A stretch of DNA of 39,578 nt from Butyrivibrio sp. (GCA_015056655.1 SVFV01000032.1:1-39578); one strand, 5' to 3'; shown: positions 25,443 through 33,846, counted from the stretch's first letter. Notes: generated by a model from the sequence alone, not told the origin. A program made the numbers and translations.

Positions 25443-25964
25443 TCACTCTCCAAGATAACGATATTCAAGTCCGAAATCGCGATTATCCGCTTCTTCACTC
25501 AGATAATCATACCCTTCCTCTGAAACAATCTGAAAGCCACACTTTTCATGGGTTTTCAAAGATGCTGTATTCTTTTTGCTGACACAATCACAAAGCCTGA
25601 ACGGGCCCTCTTTTTTCAGCTCTTCAGTGACACCTGACAAAAGTAATGCCCCATATCCTTTTTTTCTCTGATCCGGACGCGTCTCGAGCGCTTCGAGATA
25701 ATATACACCTTTTTGAACCATGCATGTTCTGAGAGCACTGATCCAACATTCATCTTCTGCGAGAATCCAGTATGTAGCTTCAGGTTTCATAAAAAAATCA
25801 GTCCTGAGAAAGTCCAAAAAACCCTCTTCAACTTTTTGTACTGCTATACGTTTATCTGTTTCATCCGGAAAGAAACACTCCGTATTCTCATAATTACTTT
25901 CCGAATAAACATCCATTAATTTTCTTTCATCCAAATCATCGTATTTCTTTATTCCAAACAGCAT
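25443..25964 (-). CDS. GNAT family N-acetyltransferase
   Basis: A 173-residue acetyltransferase. The acetyl-CoA pyrophosphate loop is RPDQRKKGYGALLL (motif A) and motif B is KNTASLKTHEKCGFQIV; YYLEALETRP forms beta4. The ATG at 25964 (MLFGIKKYDD) follows GAGGGAATC; an upstream ATG is part of that ribosome binding site region. The substrate is unknown. The stop is only 38 bp from the end of the IS66 transposase, so the element inserted just behind this gene; the last residues may or may not be original. Confidence 0.88.
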   Translation of the reverse strand: MLFGIKKYDDLDERKLMDVYSESNYENTECFFPDETDKRIAVQKVEEGFLDFLRTDFFMKPEATYWILAEDECWISALRTCMVQKGVYYLEALETRPDQRKKGYGALLLSGVTEELKKEGPFRLCDCVSKKNTASLKTHEKCGFQIVSEEGYDYLSEEADNRDFGLEYRYLGE

Positions 25965-26022
25965 GATTCCCTCCATAAACACTGATTAACAGGAATCATT
26001 ATAATATCAGAGCAAAACAATA

Positions 26023-26046
26023 GGAAGCCTATAAATATAGACTTCC
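26023..26046 (-). terminator. Hairpin terminator after 205-aa gene
   Basis: Stem GGAAG-CTATA/TATAG-CTTCC with one C-A mismatch and a two-base loop, followed on the minus strand by TATTGTTTT. Confidence 0.5.
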
Positions 26047-26133
26047 CACATTAAGTACAAAAACTGTGAATAGTAACAGAACATATGTATCAAAATTTGG
26101 CCATTTGCCCCATCAAGAAGCCGTAAAAACCCA

Positions 26134-26751
26134 TCAGAAGGTAATAATCCACCATTTGGCAGCCACTTCGCAGGGAAGTTCTTTATTATCATAGTCTGAT
26201 CTTAAATCTCTATTTATAAACGGATTTTCCAAGGCATCATATATGTCTGCTTTTGAACTATTCTCCTTATACCAGTCTTCCTCCATTACTGAATCAACCA
26301 CATCATCAAACCATTCTTCAAAAGACGGATGTCTGTCAAAATATACTCTTTTTCTTATTTCCCATACTAGTTCCCTTCTATGTTTATCTTCCTGATACTC
26401 ACTAAATGTTTTGAGGCGACTAATATCATGATAATAATCACTTTCCAAAGAATTCTGTCTTTTGAAAATTGCATATATGGTTTTGAAATCTTCGATGAAT
26501 ATTCCCTGATTACCAATTACCGGAGAAAGCTTTATATCCATACAAGCTTGAGTGTATTGTTTAGTATTAATGTCAATGTAATATGACGCATAAATCTTAT
26601 TTCCTTCTATTGGTAAGTGAATCTCATGAAAACCTTCCTTCTTCAACCATTCAGAGAAACTTTTATTTTTAGTCTGTTTCTTCTTTTCATCTCCATCAAA
26701 TACATAAAATGCAGCGGCTACATCAAAGGGAAACGTATTATTTTCTCTCAT
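26134..26751 (-). CDS. Unknown protein downstream of a SAM riboswitch, 205 aa
   Basis: A 205-residue soluble protein that I do not recognise. It is rich in charged and aromatic residues; notable stretches are FSEWLKKEGFHEIHLP, ESDYYHDISRLKTF, HPSFEEWFDDVVDSVMEEDW and a C-terminal KWWIITF. No transmembrane segment, signal peptide or methionine-pathway motif is visible. The ATG at 26751 follows AAGGAGG. Its leader contains a complete SAM-I/IV-like riboswitch ending in a terminator 30 bp before the start, so expression should fall when S-adenosylmethionine is plentiful. Either the protein belongs to sulfur or methyl metabolism, or it has replaced the original controlled gene. Confidence 0.75.
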   Translation of the reverse strand: MRENNTFPFDVAAAFYVFDGDEKKKQTKNKSFSEWLKKEGFHEIHLPIEGNKIYASYYIDINTKQYTQACMDIKLSPVIGNQGIFIEDFKTIYAIFKRQNSLESDYYHDISRLKTFSEYQEDKHRRELVWEIRKRVYFDRHPSFEEWFDDVVDSVMEEDWYKENSSKADIYDALENPFINRDLRSDYDNKELPCEVAAKWWIITF

Positions 26752-26779
26752 AATTTTTCCTCCTTATGATTTTGACCAT

Positions 26780-26895
26780 AAAAAGAGGCCCATCGGTTGA
26801 TGAGCCTTGTATACATATGAGACCCATCATACAAGCATTCGCACCTTGCTCACAGGAGTAGGTTGCGGAAGGGTCATTGAGCTTGTCTCTCGCCT
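26780..26895 (-). promoter_or_regulatory. SAM riboswitch (SAM-I/IV-like) with terminator
   Basis: Read on the minus strand: AGAGACAAGC opens helix P1, then AUGACCC, the conserved GCAACC (26866-26861), a small CUC/GAG hairpin, AAGGUGC (26847-26841) and GAAUGCUUG closing P1 (CAAGC 26885-26881 with GCUUG 26836-26832). These are the core elements of the SAM-I family, closest to the SAM-I/IV variant. Downstream lies an intrinsic terminator, AGGCUCAUC/GAUGGGCCU (26807-26799 and 26794-26786) plus five U. CUUGUAU of the P1 3' strand (26835-26829) can pair exactly with AUACAAG (26812-26806), which overlaps the terminator's 5' arm: an antiterminator. SAM binding should hold P1 and allow termination. 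Confidence 0.8.
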
Positions 26896-27086
26896 TCTCT
26901 TTATGGTAATTACATATTATCAAATGGACATAATGGCTTCCATAAAATAATCATTAAATTTCCAGTTATTCATTTTTTAATCAGGCATTCCAGCATAGAA
27001 CATTTCATATGCACCTAATTCATACATCCTTTGTAAAGGTCGTATTCAATGGACTTGTCACATTGTTTATAAATACTTAATTTGTT

Positions 27087-27542
27087 TTATTCTCCTTGAT
27101 GATAACCATTAAACTCATTCAGCCATTTATATGGATACACTATGGCTCCATCAATTATCGAATCTTCATCTTCCAGTCCAACAACAATATTTACAGAAAA
27201 AAATGTATTGTCATTTGAGTCTATAACTCTTAAAACAGACGCTTCTTTGTATCCATCCTTCTTGGCATACAGCCCTGCGTCTGTAAGCATCTTCTCCATT
27301 TCCTCTGTCGTATAATTCTCTATACCAACCGTGGAAATAAAGAAGGTGATCATAGTTACCCTGTCTCCTGACCAGCACTCAAGAAAATATGGTCTCCTTC
27401 CAATAGCGCCACAGTCCCATCCAAGATTAATGTCGCCCAGTTCTTCTTCGCGCCTTGGCCAGAATTTGGATTCATGATCAATCATCGGAAGGTAATAGTC
27501 CTTATTGTTCCTATAATGCTGTAAAAATTCTATCGGTTTCAT
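27087..27542 (-). CDS. Hypothetical protein, 151 aa
   Basis: A 151-residue soluble protein not recognised. It starts MKPIEFLQHYRNNKDYY at 27542, behind AAGGAGG; the frame is open further upstream but would overlap the XRE-HD gene. Conserved-looking stretches are GWDCGAIGRRPYFLECW, MITFFISTVGIEN and YPYKWLNEFNGYH. It begins 31 bp after the stop of the XRE-HD hydrolase gene on the same strand, so the two are probably co-transcribed. Size and acidity are reminiscent of immunity-type or SMI1/DUF-type proteins, but no motif proves that. Confidence 0.65.
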   Translation of the reverse strand: MKPIEFLQHYRNNKDYYLPMIDHESKFWPRREEELGDINLGWDCGAIGRRPYFLECWSGDRVTMITFFISTVGIENYTTEEMEKMLTDAGLYAKKDGYKEASVLRVIDSNDNTFFSVNIVVGLEDEDSIIDGAIVYPYKWLNEFNGYHQGE

Positions 27543-27573
27543 GGCGTCCTCCTTCCCAGGAAGATAAAGCAGA

Positions 27574-28389
27574 TCACATAAGCCTCTTATAGATATCAAG
27601 CATACTTTCCATCTGGTATTTAAGAAGCCACGCTGCATTATTGTATTCCGTAGTATCCTTTATGGTCTTTAAAAGTGCAGGATAGTATTCTTCTGTTTCC
27701 TTTATCATTCTGTATATCCTATCCCTGCTAAGTCCCCATGACATGGTGGTCAGGTTATTACATCTGTCGATGCATTTTATAAGTGATGCTTTGGGATTTG
27801 CTTCGATTTCTTTATAATAGGCGCTGATGATCTCCTCACGGTTCTCCGGTGTTGTCTTTTCGCAGGTAAGAAGTCTTACAAGCTCCTTTGTCTCATCATT
27901 CACCGGTAAGTCTTCAATGCTCTTTTTGCAGTCTTCCACCACATCATGGAGCATGCACGCAGCAATGATCTCATCTTCAATTATTCCCATGGAAAGTGCA
28001 TGACAGGCAAGATTAAGCGGATGATATATGTACGGAACAGCTGACTTTTTCCTCTTTTGACCCTCGTGGGCTTCTACTGCAAAATCAACTGCCTTCAGGG
28101 TATTCGACAGCTTAAAGTTCCTGGCTGTGGTTTTCATATATGTTTTCATGTGTTCCCAGTCATATATCGTATCTTTTGTTTTGAATGCCTTATGCTTTTC
28201 TTCAGCGATAGCCGATACAGAAACGTCGTAGAACTCGGCAAGCCTTATAAGCTTTTCCGTATCAGGCTTATACTCATCTCTTTCCCATGATGATACTGCC
28301 TGGAATGATACTCCCAAAGCTTCCGATACCTGATCCTGGGTCAGGCCTCGTTCCTCTCTTAGATTCTTTAAGTTTGATCCTATGCTCAT
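27574..28389 (-). CDS. XRE-type HTH fused to an HD phosphohydrolase
   Basis: A 271-residue fusion. Residues about 4-60 are a Cro/C1-type helix-turn-helix (LKNLREERGLTQDQVSEAL, SFQAVSSWERDEYKP). Residues about 85-260 are an HD-domain hydrolase of the RelA/SpoT N-terminal or MESH1 type: AVPYIYHPLNLACH, then the HD pair in MLHDVVED and the distal KCIDRCNNL with Asp. Such domains hydrolyse (p)ppGpp or related nucleotides. The ATG at 28389 is six bases after AAGGAGG; the ATG two codons earlier is too close to it. The downstream 151-aa gene follows after 31 bp. It may be a DNA-binding regulator that senses or destroys an alarmone. Confidence 0.85.
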   Translation of the reverse strand: MSIGSNLKNLREERGLTQDQVSEALGVSFQAVSSWERDEYKPDTEKLIRLAEFYDVSVSAIAEEKHKAFKTKDTIYDWEHMKTYMKTTARNFKLSNTLKAVDFAVEAHEGQKRKKSAVPYIYHPLNLACHALSMGIIEDEIIAACMLHDVVEDCKKSIEDLPVNDETKELVRLLTCEKTTPENREEIISAYYKEIEANPKASLIKCIDRCNNLTTMSWGLSRDRIYRMIKETEEYYPALLKTIKDTTEYNNAAWLLKYQMESMLDIYKRLM

Positions 28390-28502
28390 CTGCATCCTCC
28401 TTATGACTTAATAGTAAAGGAGTCTCTACTACTATTCTAGCGAGTACAGATTTAGGTTACAACAAATTATTCAAGCTGTACTTGAGTTGTAGATTGAGTA
28501 TA

Positions 28503-28940
28503 TCAAAAGCAATACTCTTCCTTCACAATCTCCCTGCATTCACGAAGAAGTGCCATGTTGCTGCACAGGATAAGGACTTCATTCCAGCACATGGAAAGCT
28601 CCTCCGGAAGTCTCTCCAGATCCTCGAATGTCCACATAACTGCAAAATCCTCATATTCTCCGCACTCATTGAAGCCATTTATTTCACAGTCGACTGCATC
28701 AAATATCTGCTTCCACTCTTCTGCGCAGGTTCCGCAGAAAGCAACATTCTTACAGCCCTTATTAAGCAAGACTTCTGCCAGTTCCTCGATAAGAGTGCTG
28801 TCTATTATCTCGTCCGTTACAAGAATAACTGTGTGCTGTGAAAGATCACGAAGATTCTTCTTATTTACAAGGATACTTGATCCAAAGATTCCGTATGTGA
28901 TCTCAGGGTTTGTTCTGGTATCAATGCAAAAATCAGTCAT
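28503..28940 (-). CDS. Hypothetical protein, 145 aa
   Basis: A 145-residue acidic, Cys-rich (nine Cys) soluble protein with no recognised family. It looks like an alternating alpha/beta fold: HTVILVTDEIIDSTLIEEL, CKNVAFCGTCAEEWKQIFD and WNEVLILCSNM suggest parallel strands. The start at 28940 follows AGGAGG with a seven-base spacer. It lies 113 bp upstream of the XRE-HD gene on the same strand, and divergent from the DUF3592 gene. Confidence 0.65.
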   Translation of the reverse strand: MTDFCIDTRTNPEITYGIFGSSILVNKKNLRDLSQHTVILVTDEIIDSTLIEELAEVLLNKGCKNVAFCGTCAEEWKQIFDAVDCEINGFNECGEYEDFAVMWTFEDLERLPEELSMCWNEVLILCSNMALLRECREIVKEEYCF

Positions 28941-29061
28941 GTTTAAATCCTCCTATCAAAAACAAAGACGACTATCTTCCTCTCTGATACTAATTTAAAC
29001 ACAGCACATGGGTTATAATTTGTACACATAGAAAAATACACTGCCGCCTTTTCCGTATTTG

Positions 29062-29090
29062 TTGTATATTAGAGACCGTACACATAATAT
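29062..29090 (+). promoter_or_regulatory. Candidate promoter of DUF3592 gene
   Basis: TTGTAT (29062-29067), 17 bases, TAATAT (29085-29090). Predicted start about 29097, 32 bases before the ATG. Confidence 0.5.
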
Positions 29091-29128
29091 AATCATTTTC
29101 ATGAACTAAATTTTTGTTGGGGAACGAT

Positions 29129-29818
29129 ATGAATACGAAGTCTACAAGCATAATTTCAAATCAAACTAGTTACTATGACCTTCCACTTATTCGCTATATT
29201 GCGATCAATATTGCAGTCCTATTCATAGGGTTGTCTGTAATTCAGCTTATCGCCGCTAATGATTTTAAAGATTATGATACAGCGCCTGCATATATTGACA
29301 ATGTCACCTCCGAAAGCAGGTACACAAGGAAGGGAGTTCGAACTGAATATACCTTTGATGTTCACTGGACCTATGAAGGTGAAAATCATATAACTACTAA
29401 GAAATCATCTATTGATCCACCGGATTATGATCTTGCTGAAGTAAGAGTTGATCCAGAAACAAAAAAGATGACACTTGGAAGCAGCGAGGGAAGCCTTGAA
29501 GGAGCACTGCTTACCCTTGGAATAACAGGTATTTCCCTCCTTATATGGCTGGTTTTGTTTATCTTCTCAAAGAATAAAAAGGCTGAAGTAAACGAAAACT
29601 GCACTATAGCAATAGGAATCGGAATTGTTGGACTTCCTATTGCTCTCCTTTGCACCTATGGAACTTTTTCAAATAGCAAATATTCCTCAAGCACTCTCCC
29701 AATCGTTATGCTGGATATTTGCTTTGGATTGTCACTTATTTTAGGAATTATCATTAAAAAAATGATCAAAGGAAATACTAAAAGAAATACTAACAAATAT
29801 AGAAGAAGGCGCCGTTGA
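29129..29818 (+). CDS. DUF3592 family membrane protein
   Basis: A 229-residue membrane protein. After a short polar N-terminus there is one TM helix (about 20-42), then an extracytoplasmic domain with the DUF3592 pattern: AYIDNVTSESRYTRKGVRTEYTF, WTYEGENH and EVRVDPETKKM. Three more TM helices follow (about 122-143, 155-175 and 188-206) and a very basic tail (NTNKYRRRRR). The ATG at 29129 follows a GGGGAA site; a TTG at 29114 is also in frame. The function of the family is unknown. It is the only ordinary plus-strand gene in the right half of the window and converges on the DUF3021 gene over a shared terminator. Confidence 0.8.
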   Translation: MNTKSTSIISNQTSYYDLPLIRYIAINIAVLFIGLSVIQLIAANDFKDYDTAPAYIDNVTSESRYTRKGVRTEYTFDVHWTYEGENHITTKKSSIDPPDYDLAEVRVDPETKKMTLGSSEGSLEGALLTLGITGISLLIWLVLFIFSKNKKAEVNENCTIAIGIGIVGLPIALLCTYGTFSNSKYSSSTLPIVMLDICFGLSLILGIIIKKMIKGNTKRNTNKYRRRRR

Positions 29819-29833
29819 TTTGGCGCCTTCTTC
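29802..29833. terminator. Bidirectional terminator between convergent genes
   Basis: Perfect 12-base stem GAAGAAGGCGCC/GGCGCCTTCTTC with an eight-base loop. The loop contains the DUF3592 stop codon, and T-rich sequence follows on the plus strand (CTTTAAT) with A-rich sequence on the other side. It can serve both convergent genes. Confidence 0.8.
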
Positions 29834-29835
29834 CT

Positions 29836-30273
29836 TTAATCTATTTCATGCTCTTTCTGGAATTTAACCAGGTCCTCTGTCATGCTCTTGGCTGTTCTAA
29901 GATCCAGCCACCAAAGGATAAGATTTACCAGGACATATATGATAACTACGCTAATAGATACACTTATTGCAGCTTTGATAATTTCAGGAGTCAGTTCTCT
30001 CCCACCAAACATGAATGCCAGTAATAGCACTATTAAAAGTAGTAATCTCATAACCATTCCGACAATTGTCTGCGGAACAGATAGTTCCTTTTTTTCATCA
30101 ATGACTATACTCGGTATAGTTCCGATAAGTCCGTATATCAGTGGATACATGAATGCTTCATAGCCAAACTTCTGCTCTGGATGAAGCGTCATTCCAAGTA
30201 TCAGCATAGCAGCATTTATCAGTGTTACCGATATGAAAAAGCTGCTAAAGATATTTTTAATTCGGTCTTTCAT
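29836..30273 (-). CDS. DUF3021 family membrane protein
   Basis: A 145-residue protein with four hydrophobic segments (about 8-28, 42-60, 72-92 and 104-126) and a polar C-terminal tail. This layout next to a LytTR gene is the DUF3021 family, a membrane partner of small LytTR regulators that can inhibit them (LytTR regulatory systems as in streptococci). The ATG at 30273 follows GGAGGAAAGA. It lies 20 bp after the LytTR stop, third gene of the alpha/beta hydrolase-LytTR-DUF3021 operon. Confidence 0.83.
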   Translation of the reverse strand: MKDRIKNIFSSFFISVTLINAAMLILGMTLHPEQKFGYEAFMYPLIYGLIGTIPSIVIDEKKELSVPQTIVGMVMRLLLLIVLLLAFMFGGRELTPEIIKAAISVSISVVIIYVLVNLILWWLDLRTAKSMTEDLVKFQKEHEID

Positions 30274-30293
30274 TCTTTCCTCCAAGATAAAGC

Positions 30294-30746
30294 TTAGCTT
30301 TCTTCTTTTCCACTACGCAGTTTTTTCTTGATTTCAGGAACATATTTCCTTGAAATAATGACGTTTTCGCCATTCCTAAGCTGGCATAAGAATCTTCCAT
30401 TTAGTGCTGGTTTTATGGAAGCTATCTTCATCAGATTAACTATGGACGACTTGGAAATTCTGGCAAAATTTCTATCAGATAGCAGTTCCTCGAACTCATA
30501 TAAGCGTTTTCTTGACTCGTAACAATCCTTCATCAGGTAAATAAAGGTCTTATCTTCAATCGATTCGATATAGTAAATGTCAGAAAGTGGAAGCTGATAG
30601 GTTTTCTCTTCCTTTACCGCCTCAACGCTACCTTGATGTAGCTTCACAAATCGGACGATTTCATTTACCCTCTCGTCCCTTTTGTGACAGCCAATCTCGA
30701 TATATTCTGTTTCTTCATCCAAAATCATCTTTACCTTGATGTCCAT
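30294..30746 (-). CDS. LytTR DNA-binding regulator without receiver domain
   Basis: A 150-residue transcription factor. Residues about 50-145 are a LytTR domain (LPLSDIYYIESIEDKTFIYL, FARISKSSIVNLMKIASIKP, GENVIISRKYVPEIKKKL). The N-terminal 45 residues are a short unique region, not a receiver, so it is not controlled by phosphorylation; the adjacent DUF3021 membrane protein is the expected control partner. The start is six bases after the hydrolase stop. The likely target is the direct-repeat operator at 32187-32226 in front of its own operon, giving autoregulation. Confidence 0.88.
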   Translation of the reverse strand: MDIKVKMILDEETEYIEIGCHKRDERVNEIVRFVKLHQGSVEAVKEEKTYQLPLSDIYYIESIEDKTFIYLMKDCYESRKRLYEFEELLSDRNFARISKSSIVNLMKIASIKPALNGRFLCQLRNGENVIISRKYVPEIKKKLRSGKEES

Positions 30747-30752
30747 GAATGA

Positions 30753-32117
30753 TTAGTAACTCTCCTCTACTGAAAACTCTCCTGTGTTTTTTAGATAACA
30801 ATCATAGAAGTTCAGAACTATTCCGTTCATTGTATCAATGCACTCCTCAGCATCAATACTGCCTGTTCCAAGCATATTTGCAAGTGCAGGCGCAAATAAC
30901 GGAAGATCAGTAAAATTCATGTGTCCGGAGTTCATAAAATATGTCTCATATCCACAGGATGCATTATTTAATATAACATTGTTGACGTATGCATAAGAGT
31001 TCTTATCAGCCTCCATTGCCTGTCTGTGATGTTCTTCATTTTCTACAGAAAGAAGAGGTGTTTCATAGGGGGCTTCATTTATCTGAATCTCGCCATCTAT
31101 AACGCCTGTCTCTTCACCAAGCATTGTTCCATCAAGATCAATTACTGCTGAAACGTCTTCTCTTCTACCTACAGTCACTGCTGTTGCTCCGCCAAGGGAA
31201 TGTCCCATGAGACCTATTTTATCAAAATCTGTAGCCTTTATGACAGATAAAATTGTTTCCTCATTATTTTCATTAAGATAAAAACTGTCTGTAAGTGAAT
31301 CTGCTGCTCCAGCTTCTTCCAATGCATCTATAACAAAGTTCATATCATTAACTCGAAGCTCCATCCACTGTGAAGTAACATCAAATATTTCTGCTTCAGG
31401 AACATCCTTGCTTCCAATATCCATTGCTGACTGGAAAAATGTAGTATCAACTGTGATGGTTTTACCATCTGTATCCTCTGTAAAGAAGGAATGATATGGA
31501 TGATCAAGGCTAACTACTACATATCCGTTACTTGCAAGCTCCATATAGGTTGAACTGTTGCTCTGATAATATCCAAATGCGCCATGACTGAAAATTACGA
31601 GAGGGAGTGTATCTGCCTGAATCTCAGTTATGTTCTGAGGATAATAGAAATGTACCGGAACCTCTCTATTTGAACCATCAGTTTCAAATTCCTCTACTCT
31701 GTTTGCATCCACAAGAATTGCCTGTGTTTCTGCAACTTTATACTCGCCAGTAGTCTCTCTTCCCTTATAATCGCTGAACATAAATGCAGGAATCATACTT
31801 ATAGCGATTAGTACTATGCTGATCACTGCGCTAGATACCATTGCTACAACCTTCTTCAGGTTCTCATTATTTCTTGCAAAAATAGTTGCCAATGATGCCA
31901 GGAAAATTCTGATGACAAGCAGTAATGCAAGTGCCTTAAATCTGAAGGAAAAATCAATTCCGGGAAGAAGTAACAAAACGATGTATGTAAAGAACTCTAC
32001 TACGTTTACAACGAGTCGCTTTATCTGCCATCTTGTCTTTGTGGGCTTTCTTAAAATCCCTGAGGCTGCAAAGCCTATCTCAATAATTACGAATATTAAA
32101 AAAAGAATCAGTGCCAT
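30753..32117 (-). CDS. Membrane-anchored alpha/beta hydrolase (PAF acetylhydrolase-like)
   Basis: A 454-residue hydrolase. The first 120 residues hold several hydrophobic helices (MALILFLIFVIIEIGF and further segments at about 38-56, 60-80 and 90-115), which place the catalytic domain outside the membrane. The domain has the nucleophile elbow GHSLGGAT, an oxyanion strand VIFSHGAFGYYQS, Asp in VIDLDGTML and a late His in SGHMNFTDLPLF, as in platelet-activating-factor acetylhydrolase-type esterases. The start at 32117 is about ten bases after AAAGGCGG. It is the first gene of the operon with LytTR and DUF3021. It probably acts on lipids or esters at the cell surface; the substrate is unknown. 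Confidence 0.85.
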   Translation of the reverse strand: MALILFLIFVIIEIGFAASGILRKPTKTRWQIKRLVVNVVEFFTYIVLLLLPGIDFSFRFKALALLLVIRIFLASLATIFARNNENLKKVVAMVSSAVISIVLIAISMIPAFMFSDYKGRETTGEYKVAETQAILVDANRVEEFETDGSNREVPVHFYYPQNITEIQADTLPLVIFSHGAFGYYQSNSSTYMELASNGYVVVSLDHPYHSFFTEDTDGKTITVDTTFFQSAMDIGSKDVPEAEIFDVTSQWMELRVNDMNFVIDALEEAGAADSLTDSFYLNENNEETILSVIKATDFDKIGLMGHSLGGATAVTVGRREDVSAVIDLDGTMLGEETGVIDGEIQINEAPYETPLLSVENEEHHRQAMEADKNSYAYVNNVILNNASCGYETYFMNSGHMNFTDLPLFAPALANMLGTGSIDAEECIDTMNGIVLNFYDCYLKNTGEFSVEESY

Positions 32118-32149
32118 GCTTTTATACCGCCTTTCTTGTTTCTATAGCG

Positions 32150-32178
32150 AGTATATTACTGGCACTGAGGTCAATCAA
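32150..32178 (-). promoter_or_regulatory. Promoter of hydrolase-LytTR-DUF3021 operon
   Basis: On the minus strand TTGATT (32178-32173), 17 bases, TATACT (32155-32150). Predicted start about 32143, roughly 26 bases before the hydrolase ATG. Confidence 0.65.
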
Positions 32179-32186
32179 TATATATA

Positions 32187-32226
32187 GGGGTAAGATGCAT
32201 TTTTATGGGGTGAAATGCATTTTACT
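32187..32226 (-). promoter_or_regulatory. Direct-repeat operator, likely LytTR site
   Basis: Two 20-base copies, on the plus strand GGGGTAAGATGCATTTTTAT and GGGGTGAAATGCATTTTACT, 16 of 20 identical. On the operon's strand the repeated element is ATGCAT(T/C)T(C/T)ACCCC. It ends eight bases upstream of the -35 box. Two direct repeats about two helical turns apart just upstream of -35 are the usual LytTR activator arrangement. Confidence 0.65.
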
Positions 32227-32259
32227 TTTTTATTGTTATACATTTAGGCAATCTATATT

Positions 32260-33693
32260 TTAATCAAATGTAAATCTATCAAAAGTGCACTCTGCATCTG
32301 CATCTTCATCGAGGAATTCAAAATATACTGCATGCTTTCCGATTACTCCGCATATAAGTTCTGCAGTCTTTTCTTTTTCAGTGCCAGTGAATTTCACAGT
32401 AGAGATAACACGTCCATTATATGAATCCAGTCGTACATTTATCTTTACAGGCTTTGCTTCTTCAAGGAGTACAGTTACTTTTTTGGCGGATGTGTTGCCA
32501 AACTGGAGGTATCTAAATCCTACAGTTGTGCCCGAAGTGATGTTTACAACAGGAGCAGAAATGCCGTCCTTTTCCTCATACACAGGCCTTACATTTGCAT
32601 TTTTGCTGCTTCCATAGATATGGCATGCGTAACCTGCAGATATCCACTTATATGCATCAAGGCCATTTATATGCGGTCCCTGAGAGGTCATTTCCACAGG
32701 CCTGGATGATACTGGTTCTCCTGCAATATATTTTATATCTCCAATATAAAGCTTTCCGTCCTTGCCAAGTGCAACATCGACCGGTTCCATCATAGCCTGA
32801 CGGGAGTATTCATCCGTACCTGTCTGTCTATGATAAAAGACATACCACTGTCCTTCTATTTCCATAATTGAGCCATGGTTATTACCCCATCTGTAGGTCA
32901 TGGTTCCAAGTCCCTGGCTGTCATGAAGAATTTCACCACCATTAAAGCTGATATCTGCGCCATCATGAAAAGGTCCAAATGGCGTGTCACTTATCCGATA
33001 TGAAAGGAATCCATTACATGGCTCAAATACTCCAAGTTCAGGAACCGGAACTTCATATCGCTTGGAATAGATATATACATACTTTCCCAAAACTTTCCTG
33101 GGACTTGAAGCCTCAAAAAAGCCATCTATGAGAGATATGTGTCCATCATCATTCGGATCCCATGGGCATGTGGAATGTCCCATAGGGTTTTCGACAAGTG
33201 TTCCTTCTTTAATGGTCGCCATATCATCTTCAAGTTCTGCTATATAACAAGGAGCTGCGCAGCCTCCCCAGTATGCATATACTTTGCCGTCATCATCAAC
33301 AAGTACTCCGGGATCAAAGCCAAGTTTTGTTTCTATCGGGTTTTCGAACGGTCCCCAGGGGGTCTTGGATGATGCAACTACAACAAGGCTTCCGCATCTT
33401 TCAGCAGCATAAAGATAGTAAGTATCTCCTTTTTTTACTACATCAGGTGCATACAACACGGAGTCATAATGTGTCTCATAGGATACTCCGTGATATTTCC
33501 AATCTGTAAGGTCATCAACCGGAGCAGACCATACAACATAGTTTCTTCCGCAGTATTTATCCCTTTCTATGTCATGCGAACCATATACATATACTCGCTT
33601 TTCTCCATTGTGCTCAAAAACTCTAGGTTCCCCATCCGGTACGTGCTCCCATAATGGAAGGTACGGATTTGCGCCCTTAATAAACTCTTTCAT
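32260..33693 (-). CDS. GH43 family glycoside hydrolase, cytoplasmic
   Basis: A 477-residue five-bladed beta-propeller glycosidase of family GH43 (beta-xylosidase/alpha-L-arabinofuranosidase group). Likely catalytic residues: Asp base in VPDGEPRVFE, pKa-modulating Asp in GFDPGVLVDDDGKVYAYWG and Glu acid in DGFFEASSPRKV. Residues about 340-477 form a second all-beta domain (FRYLQFGNTSAKKVTVLL) like a CBM6-type module. There is no signal peptide, so it acts on oligosaccharides already imported. The start at 33693 follows GAGGAG. No transporter or regulator for plant-fibre use is adjacent. Confidence 0.88.
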   Translation of the reverse strand: MKEFIKGANPYLPLWEHVPDGEPRVFEHNGEKRVYVYGSHDIERDKYCGRNYVVWSAPVDDLTDWKYHGVSYETHYDSVLYAPDVVKKGDTYYLYAAERCGSLVVVASSKTPWGPFENPIETKLGFDPGVLVDDDGKVYAYWGGCAAPCYIAELEDDMATIKEGTLVENPMGHSTCPWDPNDDGHISLIDGFFEASSPRKVLGKYVYIYSKRYEVPVPELGVFEPCNGFLSYRISDTPFGPFHDGADISFNGGEILHDSQGLGTMTYRWGNNHGSIMEIEGQWYVFYHRQTGTDEYSRQAMMEPVDVALGKDGKLYIGDIKYIAGEPVSSRPVEMTSQGPHINGLDAYKWISAGYACHIYGSSKNANVRPVYEEKDGISAPVVNITSGTTVGFRYLQFGNTSAKKVTVLLEEAKPVKINVRLDSYNGRVISTVKFTGTEKEKTAELICGVIGKHAVYFEFLDEDADAECTFDRFTFD

Positions 33694-33846
33694 ACCATGA
33701 ACTCCTCTCTTCTAGTAAAGCCTTTGTTGTTTGTCTACAGATTATAGTAATTACATCGCCGTCACAATAATAGTTTTCCTATGTCCTCTGCTGTCTCCTC
33801 CCATTTTTTTCACTCCTCTTCATGCATGCTCCGTTGTAGTAGCCTG

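Noticed and set aside
26738..26923. 61-codon minus-strand frame with several Cys
   Set aside because: It coincides with the SAM riboswitch and terminator; RNA structure explains the sequence better than coding.
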